DNA of 15,252 bases, from positions 1 to 15,252 of the forward strand of contig JBEKNT010000138.1 in NCBI GenBank assembly GCA_049522565.1, read 5' to 3'. The first letter of the stretch is position 1. Each line of letters begins with the position of its first letter. Made by a program: the position numbers and the translations under genes. Below, one piece after another: positions 1-7,073 of the stretch. Below the pieces are notes generated by a model. It saw only the letters and a program-made list of their open reading frames with translations. It made no database searches and was not told the origin of the DNA. This DNA is from JASHVB01 sp049522565. GTDB taxonomy: Bacteria; Pseudomonadota; Alphaproteobacteria; Acetobacterales; Acetobacteraceae.

Positions 1-1
1 C

Positions 2-400
2 ATCCGCGCCGGCGCGTTCGGTCCGGGCCGGCCGTATCGCGATCTGTTTGTATCGCCGGATCATGCCATTTACGTCAACGATGTCCTGATCCCGGCAAAG
101 CGACTGGTGAACGGCAGCACGATCGAGCAAATCAAGGTCGATGAGATCGACTACTACCACGTGGAATTGCCCCGCCATGGGGTACTGCTGGCCAACGGCC
201 TGGCGGCCGAGTCATTCCTGGATGTGAACGGCAATCGCGGTTTCTTCGCCAACGGCAGCGACCCGGTCGTGTTGTATCCGAATTTGACTGCGCTCACCTG
301 GGAAGCGAACGGCTGTGCACCGCTGATCGTCACCGGGCCGGAACTGGCAGCGGCGCGGGCCTTGGTCGAAAGCTTCGCGGCGACGCAGGCCGCCGCCTGA
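2..400 (+). CDS. Hint_2 domain protein, C-terminal part (5' end outside window)
   Basis: The reading frame is open from the first bases of the window and stops with TGA at 398-400, so only the last 132 residues are seen. The stretch VSPDHAIYV followed by LIPAKRLVNG and a YYHVEL segment is the pattern of the Hint_2 (Hedgehog/intein-like) domain, in which a conserved His sits in the SPDHA block. An ATG at 107 lies inside the conserved domain and is not a credible start. Hint_2 proteins are common in Acetobacteraceae and Rhodobacteraceae, often at the end of large secreted proteins; the physiological role is not established. The tail after the domain (ALTWEANGCAPLIVTG, then a helical Ala-rich end) looks complete. 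The N-terminal domains cannot be judged from this window. Confidence 0.85.
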   Translation: MRAGAFGPGRPYRDLFVSPDHAIYVNDVLIPAKRLVNGSTIEQIKVDEIDYYHVELPRHGVLLANGLAAESFLDVNGNRGFFANGSDPVVLYPNLTALTWEANGCAPLIVTGPELAAARALVESFAATQAAA

Positions 401-571
401 TCGGCCGGCGGTTCACGCGGGTCGCTAACGGGGCCGGTGGTCGTGGATCGGGCGGCCGCTCGGAACATGGGGTGCCATCATCGTCGGGGTAACCCGCGCC
501 AATCCCGTTCCGGACGGCTGTTGCGGCGGTGCGTGATACGCCGAAGCCGGTAAAGGGATGGAGCCAGCCGG

Positions 572-1882
572 GTGACGGGCAGTCCGGAGTTGCAATCCAC
601 GACGACAACGGATCGCAGGGACGGAACCATCGCGGACTGCGCCGCCACGGACACCTGTATCCTGGCGCTCTACCATGAACTGCTTCAGCGCGAGCCCGCC
701 GGGACAGAGCTTGAGGAATGGCGCCACGCCCTGCTGAGCGGCGTCACCACGGATCAGGTTCGCGCCGCTTTCATCGCCTCCGACGAATACAGGCAGCAAG
801 CCGAAGTGGCCGAACGCAAGGCCGCCGTAAGCCGAAGCGGCCTGTTCGATCCGGACTGGTATCTGGCGACTTATGCCGACGTTGCGTCAGCCGGCCTGGA
901 CCCGCTGGAGCATTATTGCCGCTACGGCGCCCGGGAACATCGGATGCCGAACGCCTGGTTCGACGATCGGTGGTACCGGAAGCAGACCGGCATCGCCGCC
1001 AACACGAACGCTATTCTCGATTATGCCATGCGGGGTGAACGGCTTGGTATCGGGCCGGGGCCGCATTTTGATCCGGCATGGTACCGGACTACCTATCGGC
1101 TGGATGACGCCGCTTCGCCTCTGGCGCATTTCCTGGCGCATCGCGCCAGCCGGGCGTTCGCGCCGTGCCCGCGTCTGTGGTCGGTGGCGCACTCGCCCTT
1201 GAATGCCGCATCCCCCAGTGAAACAGACCCGCTTCTGCCCTTCCTGACGCCCGGGCAGGATCCGGCGCAAGGCGCAGCCCCGGACATTCAACTGCTCCGG
1301 TCTGCCGGGCTGTTCGACGAGAACCACTACCAGGTCACGAACGACGACGTGTTAAGTTCCGGAATCGATCCTCTGACGCATTACTGCGCCTTCGGCTGGA
1401 AGGAGGGACGAAATCCGAATTTCTATTTCGACTCACGATGGTACACCGCGACCAATCCCGAGGTCGCCCGCTTGCAGGTCAACCCGTTGGTGCATTACCT
1501 GCTGGTCGGCGAAGCCGCGGATCGGCGGCCGGTGGTGTTCTTCGAGCCGGGATGGTACCGCCGCACCTATTGCCTGTCGCCGGACGTGTCACCGCTGGCG
1601 CACTATCTCGCACATCGGCGCACGCCGCAGTTTTCCCCCAATTCGTTGTTTGACCCGAGCTGGTATCTGACGCAGTGCGGCGAGGCGCCACACGCGCGGC
1701 GGGATCTGTTTGCGCACTACCTGCTTGCCGGGATGCGCACCGATGTGCGGCCCGTGGCGAGTTTCGACGCGGCGGCGTGGCGCCGGCGTACCCGCGGCCG
1801 GCCCACCCGGCATTTCCAGCGGCACCTATCGCCCGAATCGGACAATCCCTTGGTGAACTACATGCTGGCGCATTATCGATGA
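572..1882 (+). CDS. DUF4214 protein with FD-x-x-W-Y tandem repeats
   Basis: This is a 436-residue protein. Residues about 29-72 resemble DUF4214 (LALYHELLQREPAG, then IASDEYRQ). About eight repeats of 35-40 residues follow, each opening with a form of [LF]FDPxWY and most closing with DPLxHYxxxGxxExRxPN. The repeats begin near residues 91, 129, 165, 247, 285, 324, 359 and 397. Repeats 1-3 and 4-6 match as triplets, which points to internal duplication. Such repeats are known fused to glycosyltransferases or near polysaccharide genes in alphaproteobacteria, but no catalytic domain is present here, so I assign no enzyme activity. There is no signal peptide or membrane segment. The start is GTG at 572; an in-frame stop at 551 excludes a longer protein, and a purine-rich AAAGGGATGGAG lies upstream. 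The last repeat is degenerate (FDAAAWRRRT). Confidence 0.85.
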   Translation: MTGSPELQSTTTTDRRDGTIADCAATDTCILALYHELLQREPAGTELEEWRHALLSGVTTDQVRAAFIASDEYRQQAEVAERKAAVSRSGLFDPDWYLATYADVASAGLDPLEHYCRYGAREHRMPNAWFDDRWYRKQTGIAANTNAILDYAMRGERLGIGPGPHFDPAWYRTTYRLDDAASPLAHFLAHRASRAFAPCPRLWSVAHSPLNAASPSETDPLLPFLTPGQDPAQGAAPDIQLLRSAGLFDENHYQVTNDDVLSSGIDPLTHYCAFGWKEGRNPNFYFDSRWYTATNPEVARLQVNPLVHYLLVGEAADRRPVVFFEPGWYRRTYCLSPDVSPLAHYLAHRRTPQFSPNSLFDPSWYLTQCGEAPHARRDLFAHYLLAGMRTDVRPVASFDAAAWRRRTRGRPTRHFQRHLSPESDNPLVNYMLAHYR

Positions 1883-1967
1883 CAACCCGGTCCCCACAAT
1901 CGCGGCGGCGATAGCGGCCAGGATCCCGCCTGGTTCTCGGCTGGTCGGCACGTCGCCGCCTGGTTTG

Positions 1968-2056
1968 CCTGGCAAGCAACGAACTCCGCCTTCCCGGTGA
2001 GCGCCGCAGTGGCATCCAGGGCGGGTTGGCCGCCTCCGGCCGGTGGTCAACGCGCA
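1968..2056 (-). repeat. Dispersed repeat copy 1 (degenerate, minus orientation)
   Basis: Read on the minus strand, this segment begins with TGCGCGTTGACCACCGGCC and continues through a segment ending in ACCCGCCCTG. The first 21 bases of this core are identical to the core of the palindromic element at 6893-7016. Homology then fades, but a block GGAGTTCGTTGCTTGCC still matches GGAGTTAGTTTCTCGCA of that element at most positions. The terminal inverted repeats seen in copy 2 are not intact here. It is probably an old copy of a non-autonomous palindromic repeat. Confidence 0.75.
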
Positions 2057-2165
2057 CCGCTGACCTATCCGGCGAACGCAATATCGGGCAGGATGGCGGA
2101 CGGCAGCCCCAACGGGTTCAGCCAGTGCCGGTTGGCCCGTCCGCCGCTACCGGACAGCCGACGCC

Positions 2166-2183
2166 GCTCACGATCCCGTGAGC
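2166..2183. repeat. Perfect 7-bp inverted repeat upstream of the OmpA-type gene
   Basis: GCTCACG and CGTGAGC flank a 4-base ATCC spacer. It lies about 70 bases upstream of the ATG at 2254 and just before the promoter-like TTGAGA. It could be an operator or only a hairpin; there is no T run, so it does not look like an intrinsic terminator. Confidence 0.4.
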
Positions 2184-2204
2184 GGGCGGGCCGATGTCAC
2201 GAAG

Positions 2205-2232
2205 TTGAGATTCGTGCTATAGACGATACAAG
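2205..2232 (+). promoter_or_regulatory. Possible sigma-70-type promoter for the OmpA-type gene
   Basis: TTGAGA at 2205-2210 and TACAAG at 2227-2232 are separated by 16 bases, with an AGGAG ribosome site beginning about 10 bases further on. The -35 matches consensus well and the -10 only partly. A CTATAG at 2218-2223 is an alternative -10 with poor spacing. The call rests on consensus matching only. Confidence 0.35.
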
Positions 2233-2253
2233 ACTGCATCAGGAGATGTCACC

Positions 2254-2817
2254 ATGTCCGCTCGGACAACATTAGCCGCCACGCTACTGCTCGGGGCCGG
2301 CCTGCTCGGCCCGGCCTTCGCCCAGACGCAAAGCAACCCCAACGCCGACACGATCGTGAAATCGCTGACGCCGACCGATGGCCTCAACACCGGCACCCGC
2401 GGCATCCGCATCGGCAACGGACCCGCCGGGCAACAGCAACAGCCGGCCTCGCAGGCTGCGACCAAGGCGCCGGCGGTCAGCCTGAACATCCAGTTCGCCA
2501 CCGGCTCCGCGGACTTGACGCCACAGGCGATCCGCGCGCTGGACCAATTGGGCCAGGCGCTCGGGAACGCCTCGCTCGCCGCTTACCACTTCCGCATTGA
2601 AGGTCATACCGACACGGTCGGCACGCCCGACCAGAACAAGACCTTGTCGGAGCGCCGGGCCGAGGCCGTGGTCAGCTACCTGACCAGCAAGTATCAGATC
2701 GATGCATCCCGGCTACAGGCCGTCGGCATGGGCGAGGACGGCCTGGCCGTCTCCACCCCCGCCAACACGCCGGAAGCCCGCAATCGCCGCGTCCTGGTGG
2801 TCAACGTCGGGAGCTGA
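2254..2817 (+). CDS. Secreted OmpA-family peptidoglycan-binding protein
   Basis: This 187-residue protein has a clear Sec signal peptide, a hydrophobic stretch at residues 7-20 ending in AFA before Gln24. A low-complexity linker (about 24-75, with QQQQP) follows, then a complete OmpA-like C-terminal domain at about 76-186. The diagnostic features are present: NIQFATGSADL, EGHTD (Asp120), LSERRAEAV (Arg135) and NRRVLV near the end. Asp120 and Arg135 have the spacing of the known diaminopimelate-binding pair of the family. There is no transmembrane barrel, so it is a periplasmic or outer-membrane-associated cell-wall anchor of the small OmpA type. AGGAG at 2241-2245 lies 8 bases before the ATG. 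The gene ends one base before the oppositely oriented dehydrogenase gene, so the 3' ends abut. Confidence 0.93.
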   Translation: MSARTTLAATLLLGAGLLGPAFAQTQSNPNADTIVKSLTPTDGLNTGTRGIRIGNGPAGQQQQPASQAATKAPAVSLNIQFATGSADLTPQAIRALDQLGQALGNASLAAYHFRIEGHTDTVGTPDQNKTLSERRAEAVVSYLTSKYQIDASRLQAVGMGEDGLAVSTPANTPEARNRRVLVVNVGS

Positions 2818-2818
2818 G

Positions 2819-3712
2819 CTAACCGCTCTTCGGCAGCGCGATCCCGGTCAGCGCCTGCCAGACACGGATGACGAACGCATCGTCCTTCGCCCCATCGCCA
2901 TGGGCCGCCGCTGCGAGAAACAACTGATGCGCCGCGGCGGCCAGTGGCAGGGGAAACGTCAGCGCCCGTGCCTGGTCCAGCACGATCCCCAGGTCCTTGA
3001 CGAAGATATTCACCGCCGAGAGCGGGGTGTCGTCGCCGTCCAGGATATGCGGCACCCGGTTCTGCCACATCCACGAACTGCCGGCCGAGGAGGAGATCAC
3101 CTCGAACAGCGTGCGCGGATCGGCGCCGGCGCGGATGCCCAGCGCCAGCGCCTCGGCCGCGGTGGCGATGTGCACGCCGGCGAGCAATTGGTTGACCATC
3201 TTGACCGTGCTGCCGATGCCCGGCTCGGCGCCGAGCTTCCACACCTTGGCGGCGATCGCGTCGAGCACCGGCTGCGCCTTGTCGAACGCCGCGTCCGGGC
3301 CGGACGCCATGACCGTCATGGTGCCGGCCTGCGCGCCCGTCTTGCCGCCCGATACGGGTGAATCCAGCATCAGGAAGCCAGCCTCGGCAATCCGCTTGCC
3401 CAGCGCGCGGGCGGCCTCCGGGGCGACGGTGGCACAGCACAGGATCACCGTGCCGGGCTGCAACCGCGCCAGACAGCCTTGCGCGCCGAACAGCACGTCC
3501 TCGGTCTGCGCGGCGGTGATGACGAACACCACGACGGCTTCCAGATCCGTGGGCAGCGCGGCGGGCGAGACCACGGCGGCGCCGCCGGCGGCCACGAACT
3601 CGGCGCGCACCGACTCGCGGATTTCGCAGCCGGTTACCGCGTGGCCCTTGCGGTGCAGATTCAGGGCGGCCCCCATGCCCATGGTCCCGAGCCCGATCAC
3701 GCCGACTTTCAT
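2819..3712 (-). CDS. ltnD: L-threonate dehydrogenase-like NAD(P)-dependent oxidoreductase
   Basis: This is a 297-residue member of the 3-hydroxyisobutyrate/beta-hydroxyacid dehydrogenase family. The N-terminal Rossmann motif GLGTMG is at residues 7-12, the substrate-binding signature DSPVSGG at 117-123, and the catalytic Lys171 in KMVNQ. The C-terminal half (SSSAGSSWMWQNRVP, then SAVNIFVKDLGIVLDQA) resembles the L-threonate dehydrogenase (LtnD) branch, which oxidises L-threonate to 2-dehydro-L-erythronate. No kinase, decarboxylase or isomerase partner of that pathway is in the window, so the exact substrate is inferred. The start is ATG at 3712 with AAGGA about 9 bases upstream. It lies 37 bases downstream of the ImmA-like gene on the same strand and could be co-transcribed. 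Tartronate semialdehyde reductase or another hydroxyacid dehydrogenase is the alternative. Confidence 0.82.
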   Translation of the reverse strand: MKVGVIGLGTMGMGAALNLHRKGHAVTGCEIRESVRAEFVAAGGAAVVSPAALPTDLEAVVVFVITAAQTEDVLFGAQGCLARLQPGTVILCCATVAPEAARALGKRIAEAGFLMLDSPVSGGKTGAQAGTMTVMASGPDAAFDKAQPVLDAIAAKVWKLGAEPGIGSTVKMVNQLLAGVHIATAAEALALGIRAGADPRTLFEVISSSAGSSWMWQNRVPHILDGDDTPLSAVNIFVKDLGIVLDQARALTFPLPLAAAAHQLFLAAAAHGDGAKDDAFVIRVWQALTGIALPKSG

Positions 3713-3749
3713 GCTGAAGTGTCCTTCTGAACATTGACGGCCAAAGCCA

Positions 3750-5066
3750 TCAGGCCGCGACCGTTTCCATCTCCATGCTGAGGGCGTCCCGGTCGATCAG
3801 CCCGTGGTTGACCAATGACGTGCGTATCGTGAGCTCCGAGACATCGAAGTGGCGGGCCACCTCGATCTGGCTCTCCTCGGAGAAGTCGCCACCCAGCATT
3901 TCTTCGACTGCCTCGAACGGGCTAAGCAACTCCGCCGCGAAGGATCGCTGCACCTTCTGGCGGTAGGTGCCGGCCCATCGTGCGGCCGGGAAAAAGCATT
4001 CGCCCGGTGTGCTGGTAATGCGATCGCCGAGCAACCGTGCCAGTTCAAACCGACGGCCGGTTTCCCATTTTGACCTGAGCACGACACGACTGTCCGTGAC
4101 GTTTCCGTCAAGTGCGAACGACAGGCTCGCGCCGCCGGTCAGCTCGGTCAGCACGCCAGCAACGACGCCTGCCATGTTGGCGAGGCGCGAATTGCCGATC
4201 GGCGCAGCCCGCAAACGCTCCTGGTCGCGCAATGCGCGCGCCGCCGCGGCCCCGCGCTGCCACGCCGGCACCGCACCAAGGGCCGGGACGTGGGTTGCGG
4301 ATCTCAGCCGAACAGCGTTACGCGGCGAGGCGTCGTAGCCCATGGAGGCCGCCAGGTCCTGGATGATTGCCGCCGTCAGAACGCTGCCACCCGGCGCGTG
4401 GTCGGCGGCAACCTCGCTCATGGCGGAGACACCCAGCGTCTGGGCGTCCGCCGCCAGTCCATCGAGCACGGCCGGGTCCGCCTGATCCGGCTCAAACCCT
4501 AGCAACGCTTCGAATTTGCGCCGTGTCGAGAGCAGGACGTCGGCCCGTTCCGCGCAGACGTCTTCCCAAAGGTGCTCCAGGTTGGTCCCAACCAGGTTTT
4601 CGTCGCGCAACTGCCCCAGTGCCTGTGCGATGAACCCGTCGACCGCGTCCTCGAAAGCGCTGGCACGCACGACCGCCAGCATATCGGCAATGTAGCGCAG
4701 CGGCTCCGTCGAGCGCTGCATCGTAGGTCTGGCCGCTAAAAACACCTGCTCGCCATCCGAAAATACTGTGATGTTTGGCCAGATGTATCCGCCGCCGATC
4801 GTCGCCATGCGATGCGCGAGACCCCAATCCGCGGGTTGCGTCTTTGGTTCCCACCGCAACCGCCACCAGTTCCAGGCGAGCCATTCCGCCAGTCTGTAAG
4901 CGGACAGGTGCACCTTGTTCCGCACCCGGTTGACGAGCGTGTCTTCGGCCTCGGTCAGCCAGAGCTTGCCGTGACGGATCCCGATGGCGGCGAAGCACGC
5001 ACGCTCCTCGGGCGTGCCGCTTTGCAGCGTCTCCCAGTCAGCTTCGATGGCAAGCGTATCAACCAC
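3750..5066 (-). CDS. ImmA/IrrE-like protein with degenerate zinc site
   Basis: This is a 438-residue protein. The C-terminal third resembles ImmA/IrrE metallopeptidases: RRFELARLLGDRI at 338-350 sits where those proteins have RRFTLAHELGHLL. FAAELLSP at 376-383 matches their FAAELLMP, and a helix-turn-helix-like end follows (VARHFDVSELTIRTSLVNHGLI). However, HExxH reads RLLGD (344-348), and the Glu normally found four residues before FAAELL is Val372. Zinc-dependent proteolysis is therefore unlikely. The N-terminal two thirds are unfamiliar, with a Trp-rich segment EWLAWNWWRLRWEP (61-74) and GGGYIWPNI (91-99). The start is GTG at 5066, overlapping the last 8 bases of the upstream small gene, so translational coupling is likely. 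What is seen is the fold-like pattern and the missing ligands. Function, whether sensor, toxin neutraliser or defence component, is unknown. Confidence 0.75.
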   Translation of the reverse strand: MVDTLAIEADWETLQSGTPEERACFAAIGIRHGKLWLTEAEDTLVNRVRNKVHLSAYRLAEWLAWNWWRLRWEPKTQPADWGLAHRMATIGGGYIWPNITVFSDGEQVFLAARPTMQRSTEPLRYIADMLAVVRASAFEDAVDGFIAQALGQLRDENLVGTNLEHLWEDVCAERADVLLSTRRKFEALLGFEPDQADPAVLDGLAADAQTLGVSAMSEVAADHAPGGSVLTAAIIQDLAASMGYDASPRNAVRLRSATHVPALGAVPAWQRGAAAARALRDQERLRAAPIGNSRLANMAGVVAGVLTELTGGASLSFALDGNVTDSRVVLRSKWETGRRFELARLLGDRITSTPGECFFPAARWAGTYRQKVQRSFAAELLSPFEAVEEMLGGDFSEESQIEVARHFDVSELTIRTSLVNHGLIDRDALSMEMETVAA

Positions 5067-5487
5067 GCGCCTTCCATTCCTTCAGGACAAGCCGGCGAAA
5101 ATCGTCGTCCTCCGGCATCGGGTAGCCATGATAGGTTCCCTGGGCAGGGTTTTCGAGTTGGGCCTCGAACACCTCGCCAGCGTCCGACACCGACCAGATG
5201 TTCTGCGGCCAGCCATCCGCGGTGGTCGCGCTCGTGGTCCCCTTGCGCAGGCCGGCCGGCAAAAGCGCGGTTGCCTCTGCCTTCAGGATTGGCCGTTCGC
5301 CATCGCACAAGGTCTTGGCCGGCCGTGGACTGGCCGGCGGCGTAAGCCCATAGTCGCCGCGCGAATGCTTGTGTTCCGGATTACCGCCGTAGCTTGCACG
5401 GCTGGCCAACGCAGCGCGCTCCACCGGGGTCAGCAGATCGGCCGACGCCATCTTTCGCTTCGGATTATAGCCGGTCCGCGGCCGCAT
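5059..5487 (-). CDS. Small protein with YGGNPEHK motif, partner of the ImmA-like protein
   Basis: This 142-residue protein has no signal peptide or membrane segment. The N-terminus is basic (RPRTGYNPKRK). A compact motif YGGNPEHK lies at 33-40, followed by DYGL (45-48), a single-Cys segment KTLCDGERPI (58-67), DGWPQNIWSV (91-100), VFEAQLEN and a C-terminal TYHGYPMPEDDDF (118-130). These look like conserved structural blocks, but I do not recognise a named family. It has a strong ribosome site (GGAGG about 7 bases before the ATG at 5487). Its stop codon overlaps the GTG start of the ImmA-like gene, so the two are almost certainly made together. It starts 31 bases after the prolyl iminopeptidase stop, on the same strand. 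The tight overlap suggests a two-protein module; the role is unknown. Confidence 0.8.
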   Translation of the reverse strand: MRPRTGYNPKRKMASADLLTPVERAALASRASYGGNPEHKHSRGDYGLTPPASPRPAKTLCDGERPILKAEATALLPAGLRKGTTSATTADGWPQNIWSVSDAGEVFEAQLENPAQGTYHGYPMPEDDDFRRLVLKEWKARG

Positions 5488-5518
5488 GACCTGCCTCCGA
5501 CACTGTCATTTGCCCCGC

Positions 5519-6469
5519 CTACCGTCCATGCCGGAACCGGTCCACCGCCGCCACCAGGGCGCGGCGAATACCCGGCTCCAACGCGGAATGGCCGGCATCC
5601 GGCACGATCGTCAGCCGCGCCGCCCGCCATGCCCCCGCCAGCTCGAACGCGGTGCGCGCCGGGCAGATCATGTCATAGCGCCCCTGCACGATCTCCGCCG
5701 GGATGTGGCTGATGCCGTCCATCCGCCCGAGCAATCCCTCCGGCGGCAGGAACAGCGCGTTGACGAAGTAGTGCGCCTCGATCCGCGCCAGGCCCAGCGC
5801 CGTGCGGTCCTGCGCGAACGACGTGACGGTCTCGGGGCTCGGCATCAGCGTGCTGCACGATCCCTCATACACCGACCATGCCCGCGCCGCCGGCAGGTGC
5901 ACCGACTGGTCCGGATGCGTCAGTCGCCGCAGATAGGCGCCCAGGATGTCGCCGCGCTCGGCCTCCGGCAGGAAGCCGGTGAAGTTGGCGTAGGCGTCGG
6001 GAAACACCGCGGCCATGCCGTGCAGGAACCAATCGACCTCATGCGGCCGCCCCAGGAACACGCCGCGCAGCACGCAGCCCTGCACCCGCTCGGGATACGC
6101 CTGGGCATAAGCCAGTGCCAGCGTGGACCCCCAGGAGCCGCCGAACAGCACCCAGCGCTCGATGCCGAGATGCCGCCGCAGCGTCTCGATGTCGGAGACG
6201 AGGTCGTCGGTGGTGTTGTTCTCCAGGCTGCCGAGCGGCCGGGAGCGCCCGGCGCCGCGCTGGTCGAAGATCACCACGCGCCAGAAATCCGGATCGAAGA
6301 AGCGGCGGTGCACCGCCCCGGCGCCGGCCCCGGGCCCGCCATGCAGGAACAGCGCCGGCCGCCCGCGCGGATTCCCCACCTGCTCCCAATACATGACATG
6401 GCCGCCGGAGAGCGGCAGATAGCCGGTCTCGAACGGGCCGATCTCGGGATACAGGTCGCCGCGCGGCAT
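5519..6469 (-). CDS. pip: Prolyl iminopeptidase (S33 family)
   Basis: This 316-residue alpha/beta hydrolase cleaves N-terminal proline from peptides in the cytoplasm. Family hallmarks are the oxyanion-hole HGGPG (43-47), FDQRGAGRS (68-76), nucleophile elbow GGSWGS with Ser112, acid Asp266 in GRYDMICP, and His294 in DAGHSA. Length and the opening DLYPEIGPFETGYL fit the family. I place the start at ATG 6469. The frame stays open upstream to 7075, but that extension crosses a DUF423 gene and a palindromic repeat and has no family resemblance. The ribosome site is weak. The gene is divergent from the DUF423 gene, with 54 bases between the two starts, and is followed on the same strand by the YGGNPEHK gene 31 bases on. 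Confidence 0.93.
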   Translation of the reverse strand: MPRGDLYPEIGPFETGYLPLSGGHVMYWEQVGNPRGRPALFLHGGPGAGAGAVHRRFFDPDFWRVVIFDQRGAGRSRPLGSLENNTTDDLVSDIETLRRHLGIERWVLFGGSWGSTLALAYAQAYPERVQGCVLRGVFLGRPHEVDWFLHGMAAVFPDAYANFTGFLPEAERGDILGAYLRRLTHPDQSVHLPAARAWSVYEGSCSTLMPSPETVTSFAQDRTALGLARIEAHYFVNALFLPPEGLLGRMDGISHIPAEIVQGRYDMICPARTAFELAGAWRAARLTIVPDAGHSALEPGIRRALVAAVDRFRHGR

Positions 6470-6523
6470 GATGCCCGATGGTATAGGCGGCGGCGGTGAA
6501 ACGGAACAAGGTTGGCGGAGCAC

Positions 6524-6886
6524 ATGGCGAGACTCTGGATCGGGCTGGGCGCACTGGCCGGGCTGCTCGCCGTGGCGATGGCGGCCGTGGCGGCGCATGG
6601 GCTGGAGGCGATCGGCCCCGCCCGCCTGACCATGCTGCGCAGCGCCGACGAGATGCAGGGCTGGCATGCGCTGGCCCTGCTGTTCTGCGGCCTGTGGGCG
6701 CCCCGCGGCGGCAGGCTGGCCGACGCGGCCGGCGCCGCGTTCACGCTGGGGCTGCTGCTGTTCTGCGGTGCGGTCGATACCCTGGCGCTGAGCAATGTGT
6801 CGCTCGGAGTGGTGGCGCCGATCGGCGGCACGCTGCTGATGCTCGGCTGGGCGCTGCTGCTGCTGTCGGCATGGCGCGCGCGATGA
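6524..6886 (+). CDS. DUF423 family small inner-membrane protein
   Basis: This 120-residue, very hydrophobic protein has about four membrane segments (roughly residues 5-25, 46-62, 70-86 and 94-116). The pattern AVAAHGL near residues 20-26, a conserved-looking WHALALLF and the C-terminal PIGGTLLMLGWALL fit DUF423 (YgdD-like) proteins, whose function is not known. I chose ATG 6524, with GGCGGAG just before it. A TTG at 6512 would add only four residues (the fourth codon before MARLW) and is less likely. It is divergent from the prolyl iminopeptidase gene. Its stop codon lies only 6 bases before the palindromic mini-element at 6893, which could form a structured 3' end on its mRNA. Confidence 0.8.
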   Translation: MARLWIGLGALAGLLAVAMAAVAAHGLEAIGPARLTMLRSADEMQGWHALALLFCGLWAPRGGRLADAAGAAFTLGLLLFCGAVDTLALSNVSLGVVAPIGGTLLMLGWALLLLSAWRAR

Positions 6887-6892
6887 GCACAC

Positions 6893-7016
6893 CCACCGCC
6901 ACGTGTCATTGCGCGTTGACCACCGGCCGGCGGCGGCCGACCCGCCCTGAATGAAACCGCGTCGGCCGCGGACGAGAAAGAGGGAGTTAGTTTCTCGCAA
7001 TGACACGTGGCGGTGG
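6893..7016. repeat. 124-bp palindromic mini-element with perfect 21-bp terminal inverted repeats (copy 2)
   Basis: Bases 6893-6913 and 6996-7016 are perfect reverse complements over 21 bases, containing CACGTGTCATTGCG. Inside, GCGGCCGAC (6933-6941) and GTCGGCCGC (6961-6969) form a second inverted repeat, so the whole element can fold into a long interrupted hairpin. The core from TGCGCGTTGACC to CCGCCCTGAATGAAA recurs at 1968-2056 and 15135-15188. There is no open frame of substance and no clear target-site duplication. It behaves like a MITE or a large palindromic intergenic repeat. It lies between DUF423 and rlmM, where it could terminate or stabilise transcripts. Confidence 0.85.
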
Positions 7017-7073
7017 TGATCAAAAGACCGCGCGGCCGATGGTAAGGGCCTCTGACATCCCGGAGCGAGACCC

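Larger units (their letters stand above)
1883..2253. other. Gene-poor gap of 371 bases
   Basis: I find no convincing gene here. It holds a degenerate copy of a dispersed repeat (1968-2056), a small perfect hairpin (2166-2183) and the upstream region of the OmpA-type gene. A short plus-strand open frame from 1997 translates the repeat itself (RAGWPPPAGGQRA). The same peptide pattern arises antisense in the other repeat copy near 6910-6960, so I read it as repeat-derived and not a protein. Confidence 0.7.

Noticed and set aside
401..440. Possible terminator after the Hint gene
   Set aside because: GC-rich self-complementary words are present, but the stem is poor and no T run follows.
1997..2275. 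92-residue plus-strand frame containing RAGWPPPAGGQRA
   Set aside because: It is a translation of the dispersed repeat; the same peptide pattern appears antisense in the other copy, and no ribosome site or family match is seen.
2694..3734. 346-residue minus-strand frame overlapping ltnD
   Set aside because: It is Arg/Gly-rich shadow in another frame; the ltnD frame has the Rossmann and DSPVSGG motifs.
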